A DNA stretch of 64,000 nt from Paenibacillus beijingensis (GCF_000961095.1 NZ_CP011058.1:3747501-3811500); one strand, 5' to 3'. Positions 1 through 8,290 are shown, counted from the first letter of the stretch. The notes: a model not told the origin generated them from the sequence alone. Translations and numbers: made by a program.

Positions 1-2
1 CG

Positions 3-926
3 ACGGATTGGCACTACCAGCACTATGTAAGCCGGGCAATTGGCGGAGCGGGCCTTATTATAATCGAAATGACGGATGTGGAGCCTGACGGCCGGATTAC
101 CGACTTTGATTTGGGATTATGGTCGGACGATCATATTCCGGCATTAGCCCGGATTGTGGAAGCTTGTCATCAGTATGGAGCCAAAGTCGGCATCCAAATC
201 GCTCATGCCGGCCGTAAAGCGGAAGATGCCGCAGTTCCGGTTGCACCGTCGGCCGTACCTTTTAACAGTGAATTCAAAACCCCGAGAGCTCTTACGACAG
301 ATGAAGTAAAGCAAATGGTTGAAAAATTCCGCCTGGCCGTCGAGCGTGCCGTAAAAGCCGGAGTGGACGTGATCGAGCTTCACGGTGCGCACGGATACTT
401 GATTCATCAATTTCACTCCCCATTAACGAACCAAAGAACCGATGAGTACGGTGAAGACTTGACGAAATTCGGCAAAGAAGTCATTCAAGCGGCCAAAAGC
501 GTCATGCCGGCCGATATGCCGTTGATTATGCGCGTTTCCGCCCGGGAATATGTAGAAGGCGGATATGGAATCAAAGAGAGCACCGCATTTTGCAAGGAAT
601 ATCAAGAAGCCGGTGTTGACATGTTGCACGTCAGCGCGGGAGGAGAGGGAGCAATCGCCGCTCATGGGAAACCGGGAACGCATGTCGCTTATCAGGTTCC
701 GCTTGCAAGAGAATTAAAGCAATCGCTGCAAATTCCCGTTATTGCGGTAGGAAGATTGGATGAACCGGTGCTTGCGGACGCTGTGATCGGCAACGAAGAT
801 GCCGACCTTGTCGCCGTCGGCAGAGGGATGCTGAGAAATCCATACTGGACCTTGGAAGCGGGGGTAGCACTTAAGAAAGAAACGAGCATACCGAAGCAGT
901 ATGTGTTTGGCTTCCCAAAAAATTGA
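3..926 (+). CDS. NADPH dehydrogenase, old yellow enzyme family (YqjM-like), 5' partial
   Basis: FMN-dependent ene-reductase that reduces activated C=C bonds with NADPH in the cytoplasm. The reading frame is open from base 3, before the first in-frame ATG at 69, so the N-terminus lies outside the window; YqjM-type proteins are about 340 residues and about 308 are present here. The translation has the family landmarks: an AHAGRKA stretch, the substrate-binding histidine pair in HGAHGYLIH, the N/QRTDEYG loop, and a C-terminal VGRGMLRNP phosphate-binding region. The gene ends 17 bases before the promoter of the downstream sulfhydrylase gene, and no clear terminator separates them. The natural substrate cannot be told from sequence. 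Family assignment is firm; the link to the sulfur genes next door is only positional. Confidence 0.9.
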   Translation, partial: TDWHYQHYVSRAIGGAGLIIIEMTDVEPDGRITDFDLGLWSDDHIPALARIVEACHQYGAKVGIQIAHAGRKAEDAAVPVAPSAVPFNSEFKTPRALTTDEVKQMVEKFRLAVERAVKAGVDVIELHGAHGYLIHQFHSPLTNQRTDEYGEDLTKFGKEVIQAAKSVMPADMPLIMRVSAREYVEGGYGIKESTAFCKEYQEAGVDMLHVSAGGEGAIAAHGKPGTHVAYQVPLARELKQSLQIPVIAVGRLDEPVLADAVIGNEDADLVAVGRGMLRNPYWTLEAGVALKKETSIPKQYVFGFPKN

Positions 927-942
927 CGGAACGAACCACAAA

Positions 943-971
943 TTGACAGCTTTGCAGTAAACGTGTAAGAT
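943..971 (+). promoter_or_regulatory. Sigma-A type promoter of the O-acetylhomoserine sulfhydrylase gene
   Basis: TTGACA at 943-948 and TAAGAT at 966-971 with a 17-base spacer. The start of transcription is expected near 978, leaving an approximately 120-base leader before the start codon at 1101. Confidence 0.7.
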
Positions 972-977
972 TAAATT

Positions 978-1074
978 GTATTATTCCAACCGGAGAAATA
1001 AGGAAAAAATTTTCGGCTGACCAGAACACTGGAGACTGAAAGGACCCGCCAAGGGATCCTGCAGTCTCTTTTTT
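978..1074 (+). promoter_or_regulatory. Leader RNA with shared CCAG/CTGG hairpin and attenuator-like terminator (copy 1)
   Basis: The leader carries TGACCAG-AACA-CTGGAGA at 1018-1035, a 4-bp hairpin with a 4-base loop. It runs directly into a terminator: GAGACTG (1032-1038) pairs with CAGTCTC (1062-1068), an inner AGGA/TCCT plus CCC/GGG stem extends it, and a T run follows at 1069-1074. The terminator lies between promoter and start codon, so it can act as an attenuator. The same element occurs at 3891-3910 (minus strand) and 4052-4069. It lacks the S-box and T-box sequence landmarks. Confidence 0.7.
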
Positions 1075-1100
1075 GCGTTGGACGATAAAGGAGAGAGTCT

Positions 1101-2423
1101 ATGACCGATCGGCAGGAGAAAGAGAAGCGGTGGAGATTCGATACGAAGCAGGTGCATGCCGGTCAATTGGCCGATCCAGTGACAGGCGCGCGTGCGGTTC
1201 CCATCTATCAGAGCACGTCGTTTGTTTTCAAAAATACGGAGCATGCGCGTGCGGTGATCAACTTTGAAGAGCTCGGCAACACGTATACGCGGATCAGCAA
1301 CCCGACGAATGAGGTGCTGGAGCAGCGCATCGCGGCTCTGGAAGGAGGCGTGGGAGCGCTGGCCGTCGCATCCGGTTCTGCGGCCGTTACCTATTCGATC
1401 TTTAATATCGCCGGAGCCGGCGACGAAATCGTTTCTGCCAGCACGCTGTACGGCGGCACCTTCAATCTGTTTGATGTGACGCTGCCGAAGCTCGGCATTA
1501 CGACGCGATTCGTCCAACCCGATGATCCGGAAAATTTCCGCCGTGCGATTACGGACAAGACGAAGGCGCTGTTCGTCGAATCGATCGGAAATCCCGGGCT
1601 CAATATCGCGGATATCCGCAAAATCGCCGATATCGCGCATGAGCACGGCATTCCGCTGATCGTTGACAATACGTTCGGGACGCCATACCTGATCCGTCCT
1701 CTCGAGCATGGCGCGGACATCGTCGTCCATTCCGCAACGAAGTTTATCGGCGGACACGGGACGTCCATCGGCGGCTTGATCGTGGATGGGGGCACGTTCG
1801 ACTGGACGAACGGCAAGTTTCCGGGCTTTACGGAGCCTGACAAGAGTTATAACGGCATCCGGTATGTGGAGAAGTTTGCCGAGCTTGCCTTCATTACGAA
1901 GGTAAGAGTGCAATTTCTGCGCGATATCGGCGCGGCGATCAGTCCGTTCAACTCGTTCCTGCTGCTGCAGGGACTCGAAACGCTGTCGCTGCGGGTGGAG
2001 AAGCACCTTGCGAATACAAAGCGCATCGTGGCGTATTTGGAGCAGCATCCGGATGTGGCCTGGGTCAATTATCCGGCTCTTCCTTCCAGTCCTTATTACG
2101 CACTCTCGCAAACCTATTTTCCTAAAGGCCCGGGCTCCATCTTCACGTTCGGGTTGAAGGGCGGTTACGAGACGGCCAGCCGCTTTATTAACAGCCTGGA
2201 GCTGTTTTCCCATCTTGCGAATGTCGCGGATGCCAAGTCGCTGGTTATTCATCCGGGCAGCACAACCCATGCGCAGTTGACTCCTGAAGAGCAGGCCGCC
2301 GCAGGCATTTCACCGGATTTGATCCGGTTGTCCATCGGCATCGAGGATCCCGACGACCTGATCGACGATCTGGAGCAAGCGATCCGCAAAGCAGCTCTGC
2401 CCGTTGAAGCAGCAGGCACCTAA
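1101..2423 (+). CDS. O-acetylhomoserine sulfhydrylase (PLP-dependent; MetY/CysD type)
   Basis: Cys/Met-metabolism PLP enzyme that joins O-acetyl-L-homoserine with sulfide (or a thiol) to give homocysteine, feeding methionine synthesis. The protein has 440 residues, the usual length. The PLP lysine is K214 in HSATKFIGGHG, the cofactor-phosphate region is near VASGSAAV (89-96), and the active-site tyrosine region is TYTRISNPTNEV (61-72). The ATG at 1101 follows a GGAGAG ribosome site. The gene is preceded by its own promoter and the leader attenuator at 978-1074, and faces the DszA-like monooxygenase gene across a strong hairpin at 2430-2469. Related gamma-replacing enzymes are hard to separate by eye, but length and motifs fit sulfhydrylases best. 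Sulfur-dependent control is inferred from the leader. Confidence 0.9.
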   Translation: MTDRQEKEKRWRFDTKQVHAGQLADPVTGARAVPIYQSTSFVFKNTEHARAVINFEELGNTYTRISNPTNEVLEQRIAALEGGVGALAVASGSAAVTYSIFNIAGAGDEIVSASTLYGGTFNLFDVTLPKLGITTRFVQPDDPENFRRAITDKTKALFVESIGNPGLNIADIRKIADIAHEHGIPLIVDNTFGTPYLIRPLEHGADIVVHSATKFIGGHGTSIGGLIVDGGTFDWTNGKFPGFTEPDKSYNGIRYVEKFAELAFITKVRVQFLRDIGAAISPFNSFLLLQGLETLSLRVEKHLANTKRIVAYLEQHPDVAWVNYPALPSSPYYALSQTYFPKGPGSIFTFGLKGGYETASRFINSLELFSHLANVADAKSLVIHPGSTTHAQLTPEEQAAAGISPDLIRLSIGIEDPDDLIDDLEQAIRKAALPVEAAGT

Positions 2424-2429
2424 CACGGA

Positions 2430-2469
2430 CCAAGCGCCTCCCGCATCATCGTTTGCGGGAGGCGCTTGG
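2430..2469. terminator. Strong hairpin between convergent genes
   Basis: Perfect 16-bp inverted repeat (2430-2445 with 2454-2469) and an 8-base loop, between the 3' ends of two convergent genes. The T run is weak on either side, but the stem is GC-rich; it is a likely bidirectional terminator. Confidence 0.7.
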
Positions 2470-2472
2470 TGT

Positions 2473-3816
2473 TTACCGGGTCAGGCTGCCGGCGGAATTT
2501 CGGTTGACGGGAACCGGGAGCCCGATATGCTCCCGCAGCGTGCGGCCTTCGTATTCCGTGCGAAACAGTTCCCTCTCCTGAAGAAGAGGAACGACCTGAT
2601 TGACGAACTGGTCGAGCCCTTCGGGGAGGACGGGAGCCATAAGCATGAAGCCATCCGCCGCTCCTTCCAGAAACCATTGTTCGAGCGTATTGGCAATTTT
2701 CTCCGGTGTGCCAACGAGATGATCTCCGCTGAAGGAGCCGATTATGAGGGAGTAGAGTTCGCGAAGCGTCGGATTTTCTCTGGCGATGACCGGCTGGTGC
2801 TTGCCGTAATCGGGGTTCGCCGCCCGCAGCGTATTCAGTCCGGCCTCTTGGGCGGTCGTTTCGGGGTTGAAGCGGCTGAAGTCCACCTCCTTGAAATAGT
2901 CCGCCAGGAAGCCGATGATCGTTTCCTCCGGCAGAAACGCTTCGATCCGCTTCTGCTTGGCCTTTGCTTCTTCTTCCGAAGCGCCGATGACCGGTGAAAT
3001 GCCCTGCAGGACGTATACGTCGCCTGGATTGCGCCCGGCCGCGGCGACCTTTTCTTTGAACTCTTTGTAATAGGCACGCGCATCCTCAAAGTTGTATTTG
3101 ATTGCAAAAATAACTTCCCCAACCCGCGCCGCAAAAGCTTGACCGGACTCGGAATTCCCTGCCTGGACGAGCACGGGGTGGCCCTGCGGCGAACGGGCGA
3201 TATTGAGCGGCCCTTCCACCGCGAAAAATTCGCCTTTATGGCGGATGCGGTGAAGCTTGGCCGGGTCGAAGAAGCGTCCGCGCGCTTTGTCGAATACAAA
3301 GGCGTCATCCTCCCAGGAATCCCATAGGCCGCGCACAACGTCCACAAATTCATCCGCTCTGCGGTAGCGGTGCTCCAGCTCAAAGTGGGTATCCGCTCCG
3401 AAGTTCCGTGCCGTATTGCCGGACAAGTCGCGCGTGGTGACGATGTTCCAGCCGGCTCTGCCTTTGCTGATGCGATCGACGGACATGAACTGCCGCGCGA
3501 GATTGAAGGGCTCGATATACGAGGTTGAGGCTGTAGCGACCAGACCGATGCGGGAAGTGGCGCCGGCCAGCGCCGCGATCAGGGTGATCGGCTCGAACCG
3601 GTTGAGGATATTGGGATGAGACTGTTCATTGATGGCAAGGCTGTCGGCCAGGAAGGCCATATCGAATTTGCCGCGTTCGGCGGTTTGGGCCAATTTGGAG
3701 TAGTATTCGATGTCAATGCTTGCGCCGGGATCGGCCTCTTCCAATCGCCAGGAAGAAGCATGCATTCCGGTGCCTACCAAATAAGCTGATAATTTCATTT
3801 GTCTCTTGCGTGCCAC
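2473..3816 (-). CDS. FMN-dependent monooxygenase, NtaA/SnaA/DszA (SoxA) family
   Basis: Flavin-dependent two-component monooxygenase with a luciferase-like fold. Characterised relatives oxidise dibenzothiophene sulfone (DszA), nitrilotriacetate (NtaA) and S-modified cysteines (Bacillus CmoJ, ScmK) with reduced FMN from a separate reductase. The protein is about 447 residues, the family norm, with typical stretches such as EYYSKLAQTAERGKFDMAF, SKGRAGWNIVTT and GHPVLVQAGNSESGQ. A GTG at 3825 lies directly on the AGGAG and cannot be used; the GTG at 3816 has ideal 8-base spacing and is chosen. The gene is divergent from the CocE/ABC operon and has its own copy of the leader element. No flavin reductase is adjacent. 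A role in releasing sulfur from an organosulfur compound is inferred from family and context; substrate unknown. Confidence 0.85.
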   Translation of the reverse strand: MARKRQMKLSAYLVGTGMHASSWRLEEADPGASIDIEYYSKLAQTAERGKFDMAFLADSLAINEQSHPNILNRFEPITLIAALAGATSRIGLVATASTSYIEPFNLARQFMSVDRISKGRAGWNIVTTRDLSGNTARNFGADTHFELEHRYRRADEFVDVVRGLWDSWEDDAFVFDKARGRFFDPAKLHRIRHKGEFFAVEGPLNIARSPQGHPVLVQAGNSESGQAFAARVGEVIFAIKYNFEDARAYYKEFKEKVAAAGRNPGDVYVLQGISPVIGASEEEAKAKQKRIEAFLPEETIIGFLADYFKEVDFSRFNPETTAQEAGLNTLRAANPDYGKHQPVIARENPTLRELYSLIIGSFSGDHLVGTPEKIANTLEQWFLEGAADGFMLMAPVLPEGLDQFVNQVVPLLQERELFRTEYEGRTLREHIGLPVPVNRNSAGSLTR

Positions 3817-3847
3817 GTTGAACACTCCTATCAGGCGGGATGATTAC

Positions 3848-3916
3848 AAAAGAAAAGGAGACACTCTCCGCAGCATGCGCAATCGAAAGTGTCTCCAGTT
3901 CCTCTGGTCGGACCTA
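3848..3916 (-). promoter_or_regulatory. Leader RNA with shared CCAG/CTGG hairpin and attenuator-like terminator (copy 2)
   Basis: On the minus strand, CGACCAG-AGGA-ACTGGAGAC occupies 3910 down to 3891. The GGAGACACT arm of the terminator (3896-3888) begins with the GG of the small hairpin and pairs with AGTGTCTCC (3865-3857), followed by a T-rich run (3856-3848). The box starts within about 10 bases of the predicted transcription start, so the sensing element must be very short. Here the small hairpin and the terminator share two bases and so partly compete. Confidence 0.7.
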
Positions 3917-3922
3917 ATTGTC

Positions 3923-3951
3923 ACTGTAAGAGTTAAATCCGATCTTGTCAA
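3923..3951 (-). promoter_or_regulatory. Promoter of the DszA-like monooxygenase gene
   Basis: Minus-strand TTGACA (3951-3946), 17-base spacer, TACAGT (3928-3923). It is divergent from the promoter at 3974-4003. Confidence 0.7.
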
Positions 3952-3973
3952 CCGGAATTATGGAAAATGGCGG

Positions 3974-4003
3974 TTGACGAGTAAGAAAGTAATATGTTAG
4001 TAT
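3974..4003 (+). promoter_or_regulatory. Promoter of the CocE hydrolase / peptide ABC transporter operon
   Basis: TTGACG (3974-3979), 18-base spacer, TAGTAT (3998-4003). Its -35 box and the -35 box of the divergent promoter form the two arms of an imperfect inverted repeat (about 3945-3954 with 3972-3981), a possible shared operator. Confidence 0.65.
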
Positions 4004-4009
4004 AGCTAG

Positions 4010-4113
4010 CATAAAAACCCATTAATCTAGTCGGGATAATACAAATTGCATTGACCAGATAACTGGAGATGTCGGATGCTGATGAGCGCTCATTAGCCCG
4101 GCATCTTTTTTTT
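4010..4113 (+). promoter_or_regulatory. Leader RNA with shared CCAG/CTGG hairpin and attenuator-like terminator (copy 3)
   Basis: TGACCAG-ATAA-CTGGAGA lies at 4052-4069. The terminator arm GATGTCGG (4068-4075) pairs with CCGGCATC (4098-4105); the inner GCTGATGAG/CTCATTAGC stem is nearly perfect, and eight T follow at 4106-4113. The terminator lies between the promoter and the hydrolase start, which fits attenuation of the whole operon down to 12095. Confidence 0.7.
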
Positions 4114-4158
4114 GTGATTGTGTTGCAGTTATGCCCGCAGTAAAAAAAGCTTGGGAGG

Positions 4159-5910
4159 GTGGAGAAAGCGAGTACGTTCGATCATTCCGTTCATGTCGAA
4201 AGAAATGTGCCTGTACCTATGCGTGACGGCGTCAAGCTGTACGCGGATATTTATCGTCCGGCAGCAGACGGATCTTATCCGGTGCTGCTGCTGCGGACGC
4301 CCTATAACAAAGAAGATGCGCAAACGATGAATTTCGCGCATCCCGCCTGGTACGCCCGGCACGGCTACGTCGTGGTCGTGCAGGATACGAGAGGACGCTG
4401 GAGCTCCGAGGGCGACTTTCATCCTTACGAGGCCGAAGCCGAGGACGGATACGACACGATCGAGTGGGCGGCGAAGCTGCCTGGCGTCGTCCCGAAGGTT
4501 GGCATGTACGGCTTCTCCTACGCCGCGGCCGCCCAGTGGCAAGCGGCGATAACGAAGCCGCCTCATCTGCGCGCCATTGCGCCCGCAATGATCGGCTCGG
4601 ATTCGTACCAGGGCAAAGCATACCGCAACGGCGCGTTTGCGCTGGCACTGACGCAGTCTTGGGTGCTGTTCGTGGCCCAGGATACGGCGCTAAAGGCTCG
4701 GCGCACCGATTGGGCGTCGGAGCTGTCCGCGCTCTATACCGGCATCCATGCTTTCTACAAGAGGCTTCCGTTAAATGATCCGCCGGAAGCGGTCAAGGCG
4801 CTGGCTCCGTACTATGAGCAGTGGCTTGAACACAGGACGCGCGACGATTTCTGGAAGAGATCCTCCTTGAGCGATCATTATGACTCGATTAACGTGCCGG
4901 CGCTGCATGTCGGCGGCTGGTACGATATTTTCATCGACGGAACGATTGAGAATTTCAACGGGATCCGCAGGTACGGGACGGACGCGGCAAAAGACGGCCA
5001 ATATTTGTACATCGAGCCGTGGTTTCATATGCCATGGTCCCGCTATGTCGGGGAACTGGATTTCGGTCCGGAAGCGGTAAATCGCATTGATGAGCTGCAG
5101 CTGCAGTGGTTCGGCCGCTGGCTGAAGGACGAGGAGCCCGAGGCGCCGGCAGCGAGGGTCCGCTACTTCCTGATGGGGAGCAATACATGGAAGGAAGCCG
5201 AGACGTGGCCGGTTCCGGGTGCGGAGACGAAAGATTATTATCTGCACAGCCTTCGTAAAGCGAACTCCGTCAACGGCGACGGTTCGCTCAGTCAGGAGCC
5301 GCCAGGAGAGGAATTTCCCGATCTGTACGTGTACCATCCATCCATCCCGGTACCCGCGCTCGGCGGCCGGTCGGGCGCCGTGCCCGATTTGACGCCGATG
5401 GGACCGAGAAACCAGCTTCCGATTGAAGTCCGCAACGATGTGCTCGTCTATACATCGGCTCCCCTTGAGCATGATCTTATCGTCACCGGCGAGGTTACCG
5501 TTCAGCTGTACGCCGCGACGACGGCGGAGGACACCGATTTTGTCGCCAAGCTGGTCGACGTTTATCCGGACGGGAGGGCGGTCAATATTGCCGAAGGCAT
5601 TGTCAGAGCCAGCTTCCGGAGCGGGCTCGAGCGGCCGGAGGCGGTGCCGCCGGATCAGGTTCTGATCTACACCATCTCGCTCGGTCCAACGGCCAATGTA
5701 TTCAAGCAAGGCCATGCGATCCGGCTCGACGTGACCAGCTCGCTGTTTCCGACCTTCGACCGGAACCCCAATCGGCTGATGAATCCCGACGAGGCGACGG
5801 AAGCGGATTTTGTAACGGCCACCCAAACGATTTATCATGACGCCCGTTATCCTTCCAAGCTTCAATTACCGGTCATCGCAGACTTTAAAGGGGGTGAAGA
5901 AGGGGGATGA
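4159..5910 (+). CDS. CocE/NonD family hydrolase (X-Pro dipeptidyl-peptidase S15-like)
   Basis: Alpha/beta hydrolase of the CocE/NonD group, whose members cleave esters or amides (cocaine esterase, glutaryl-7-ACA acylase, X-Pro dipeptidases). The protein has 583 residues without a signal peptide. RDGVKLYADIYRP (22-34) opens the fold; the nucleophile is S120 in GFSYAA; D in the GWYDIFIDG segment and H in EPWFHMPW complete the likely triad; a jelly-roll C-terminal domain begins around residue 330. The GTG at 4159 is the only in-frame start, yet the GGGAGG site abuts it directly, so the exact N-terminus is uncertain. It is the first gene of an operon with a HAD protein and a peptide-type ABC transporter, which suggests cytoplasmic hydrolysis of an imported amide, ester or peptide. 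Substrate unknown. Confidence 0.85.
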   Translation: MEKASTFDHSVHVERNVPVPMRDGVKLYADIYRPAADGSYPVLLLRTPYNKEDAQTMNFAHPAWYARHGYVVVVQDTRGRWSSEGDFHPYEAEAEDGYDTIEWAAKLPGVVPKVGMYGFSYAAAAQWQAAITKPPHLRAIAPAMIGSDSYQGKAYRNGAFALALTQSWVLFVAQDTALKARRTDWASELSALYTGIHAFYKRLPLNDPPEAVKALAPYYEQWLEHRTRDDFWKRSSLSDHYDSINVPALHVGGWYDIFIDGTIENFNGIRRYGTDAAKDGQYLYIEPWFHMPWSRYVGELDFGPEAVNRIDELQLQWFGRWLKDEEPEAPAARVRYFLMGSNTWKEAETWPVPGAETKDYYLHSLRKANSVNGDGSLSQEPPGEEFPDLYVYHPSIPVPALGGRSGAVPDLTPMGPRNQLPIEVRNDVLVYTSAPLEHDLIVTGEVTVQLYAATTAEDTDFVAKLVDVYPDGRAVNIAEGIVRASFRSGLERPEAVPPDQVLIYTISLGPTANVFKQGHAIRLDVTSSLFPTFDRNPNRLMNPDEATEADFVTATQTIYHDARYPSKLQLPVIADFKGGEEGG

Positions 5911-6614
5911 CGGTGTCTTTTATCTGGTTTGACCTCGGTTATACACTCGTCTATCAAGAAAGAGAAGCCGTCTACCGGCGTTTCCTCCTGGAGCAGGGCA
6001 TCGAACTTTCATTGAATCAAATCGAACGGGCGTACCATGAGACCGACAAGCTGTTCATGCGGAAATACCCCGGCGCGCTCGGAAAGGAGCTGAGCAGCTT
6101 TTATCCGTGGTACCTCGGCGTGCTGAACTACAGGCTGGGCTTAAGCTTTCCGCTGCAGGAGCAGGTTTCGCGCCTGTCTCAGCTGCAGGACGGGCATGCC
6201 GGCTGGCGGGCGTACCCTTTTTCCTTGCAGGTGCTGCAGGCGTTGAAGGAACGCTCGCTCGGCATCGGACTGATCAGCAATTGGGATGGAACGGCGAGAA
6301 CCGTACTCAAGGAAACGGGGCTGCTGCCCTATTTCGACCATATCGTCATCTCTTCGGAGGTACATAAAGAGAAGCCGGACGAAGCGATCTTCCGCATGGC
6401 GCTGGAAGAGGCGAAGCTGCCTCCGCAGGCATGTCTGTATGTCGGGGACAACTACTACGACGACGTCGTCGGCAGTGCCAAGGTCGGCATGTCCAGCTTC
6501 TTGATTAACCGGTTCGGCGCCCTCGGCATCGAAGAGCTGGATGGAGTGAGGACAATTGCATCCATCCAGGAGCTTCCGCATTTGCTTGATTCGCAAACAA
6601 AAATTATTTCCTGA
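5907..6614 (+). CDS. HAD-superfamily hydrolase with DLG motif I
   Basis: Small cytoplasmic HAD-like hydrolase of 235 residues. The nucleophile motif reads WFDLGYT, so D9 is present but the usual second Asp (residue 11) is Gly. Other motifs are intact: SNWD (motif II), a lysine in HKEKPDEAIF, and GDNYYDD (motif IV). DxG variants occur in several HAD subfamilies; loss of the general-acid Asp is often tied to non-phosphatase or altered activity. ATG overlaps the stop of the upstream hydrolase (ATGA), a sign of translational coupling. Function within the operon is unknown; it may process the imported compound. Confidence 0.8.
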   Translation: MTVSFIWFDLGYTLVYQEREAVYRRFLLEQGIELSLNQIERAYHETDKLFMRKYPGALGKELSSFYPWYLGVLNYRLGLSFPLQEQVSRLSQLQDGHAGWRAYPFSLQVLQALKERSLGIGLISNWDGTARTVLKETGLLPYFDHIVISSEVHKEKPDEAIFRMALEEAKLPPQACLYVGDNYYDDVVGSAKVGMSSFLINRFGALGIEELDGVRTIASIQELPHLLDSQTKIIS

Positions 6615-6667
6615 CCACGCGCGTATGAAGCGTGCACTTTATTTTACGGAAAAGGAAGGAACCAACC

Positions 6668-8290
6668 ATGAAACCTATCGTCAACACAAAAATGTTCTTT
6701 ACTGCGCTTACGATCGCGCTCGTCGTTCTCGTGCTCTCTGCCTGCGGCGGCAATACCGCAACGAGCGGCAATAATGAAAAGCCGAGCACGGATACAGCTG
6801 CATCGAATACGAACGCAAAGTCCGGGAATGAAAGCACGGCCGAACTTGTCAAATCGGAACCCGGCGGAAAGAAAGAGGGCGGCAGTGTCGTCGTTAATAT
6901 TCCGCAGGACCTGGATTACTTGGACCCGCAGCTTGCCGTAGCGGCAGGGACGTCCGAAGTGCTGTTTAACGTCTTCGAAGGACTGCTGAAGCCAAACGAG
7001 AAGGGGGAGCTGTATCCGGCCGTCGCCGAATCGTATGACGTTTCGCCGGACGGATTGACGTATACGTTCAAGCTCCGCGGCGGCGTCAAATTCCACAACG
7101 GCCAAACCGTTACATCGGCGGACGTCAAATTCTCGTATGACCGGCTCGCTGGAACCGGAACCGGGAAACCGCTCAACCCCGCTTTCGGCAGCGTGCAGTC
7201 GATCGAGGCGCCCGATGCTTCCACCGTCATCATCAAGCTGAAAGAGAATAACTCCTCGTTTCTGACCGCCCTGACCGCCGCCATCATCCCCAGCGGCTAT
7301 GAGGACAGCAACAAAAATCCGATCGGCACGGGACCGTTCAAGTTCAAGGAATATCTTCCGGGCCAGCGGCTCGTCGTGGAGAAGTTCGCCGATTATTACG
7401 TCAAAGGCGTGCCTTCGCTCGATCAAGTGGAGTTCCGCATCATTACCGATCCTGAGGCTTCGCTGCTTGCGCTCAAATCCGGCGAGGCCGACATTTATCC
7501 GCGGATCGGCACCGAGAAGCTGGAGGAGCTCGGCGACAAATTCACGGCGCTGAGCGCTCCGCAAAACTTGGTGCAGTTGATGACGTTTAATATCGACCGC
7601 AAGCCGTTTAACGACATTCGGGTCCGGCAGGCGATCAACTACGCGGTGGATAAGGATGAAATCATTCAAGGGGTAGCGCTTGGCAAAGGGACGAAGCTCG
7701 GCTCCAATCTCAGCCCGGTGCTGGCGAAATATTACCAGGAAGGGCTGGAGAACACCTACGCCCCCGACATTGAGAAGGCGAAAAGCCTGCTTCTAGAAGC
7801 CGGCTTCAAGGACGGTTTCGAGACGACGCTGTCCGTGCCTTCCAACTACCAGTTCCATGTCGATACGGCGCAGGTCATCGCCCAGCAGCTGGAGAAGATC
7901 GGCATTAAAGTGAAGATCGAGCCGGTCGAATGGGCGGTTTGGCTGGACCGGATTTACAAGGGGCGCGACTACGATTTGACGATTATCGGTCTGGATGGCA
8001 AGCTGAACCCTTACGACATTTTGAACAAGTATTTATCCGATGCGCCGAACAACTTCTTCAACTATAAGAACACGACGTTCGACCAGACGCTTAAGGCTGC
8101 GGTTACGGAGGTCGATGACGCCAAGCGGGTGGATCTCTATAAAAAAGCGCAGACGATTTTGACGCAGGACGCGGCGGCTGTGTACATCATGGATCCGAAT
8201 CTGAACGTGGCGCTTAATAAGAAGCTTGCCGGCTATAAGCAGTATCCGCTGTACGTACAGGATCTGTCTACCGTGTACTTCACGGAGTAA
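6668..8290 (+). CDS. Oligopeptide/dipeptide-type ABC transporter substrate-binding lipoprotein
   Basis: Family 5 extracellular solute-binding protein of 540 residues. The lipoprotein signal has a hydrophobic core at 8-24 and lipobox LSAC with C26; a Ser/Thr/Asn-rich linker follows to about residue 60. The domain begins near GGSVVVNIPQDLDYLDP and has the family signature around LTYTFKLRGGVKFHNGQ. An upstream in-frame ATG at 6632 is rejected because the ATG at 6668 has a good AGGAAGG site and begins a normal signal peptide. Family 5 proteins bind peptides, glutathione, nickel and other ligands; specificity is not readable. It captures the ligand outside the membrane for the two permeases and two ATPases that follow. 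Confidence 0.93.
   Translation: MKPIVNTKMFFTALTIALVVLVLSACGGNTATSGNNEKPSTDTAASNTNAKSGNESTAELVKSEPGGKKEGGSVVVNIPQDLDYLDPQLAVAAGTSEVLFNVFEGLLKPNEKGELYPAVAESYDVSPDGLTYTFKLRGGVKFHNGQTVTSADVKFSYDRLAGTGTGKPLNPAFGSVQSIEAPDASTVIIKLKENNSSFLTALTAAIIPSGYEDSNKNPIGTGPFKFKEYLPGQRLVVEKFADYYVKGVPSLDQVEFRIITDPEASLLALKSGEADIYPRIGTEKLEELGDKFTALSAPQNLVQLMTFNIDRKPFNDIRVRQAINYAVDKDEIIQGVALGKGTKLGSNLSPVLAKYYQEGLENTYAPDIEKAKSLLLEAGFKDGFETTLSVPSNYQFHVDTAQVIAQQLEKIGIKVKIEPVEWAVWLDRIYKGRDYDLTIIGLDGKLNPYDILNKYLSDAPNNFFNYKNTTFDQTLKAAVTEVDDAKRVDLYKKAQTILTQDAAAVYIMDPNLNVALNKKLAGYKQYPLYVQDLSTVYFTE

Noticed and set aside
981..1010. CymR-type site near the sulfhydrylase promoter (TTCC...GGAA)
   Set aside because: The spacing and flanks do not give a convincing dyad and I could not confirm the consensus.
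978..1100. S-box (SAM riboswitch) before the sulfhydrylase gene
   Set aside because: The leader lacks the S-box core segments and is too short for its four-helix fold; only the small hairpin and terminator are seen.
981..2270. 429-residue open frame on the minus strand
   Set aside because: It lies antisense to the sulfhydrylase gene, has Arg-rich low-quality composition and no ribosome site; it is a shadow of the real frame.
4771..5865. 364-residue minus-strand frame
   Set aside because: Antisense to the CocE-like hydrolase; composition and lack of motifs mark it as a shadow.
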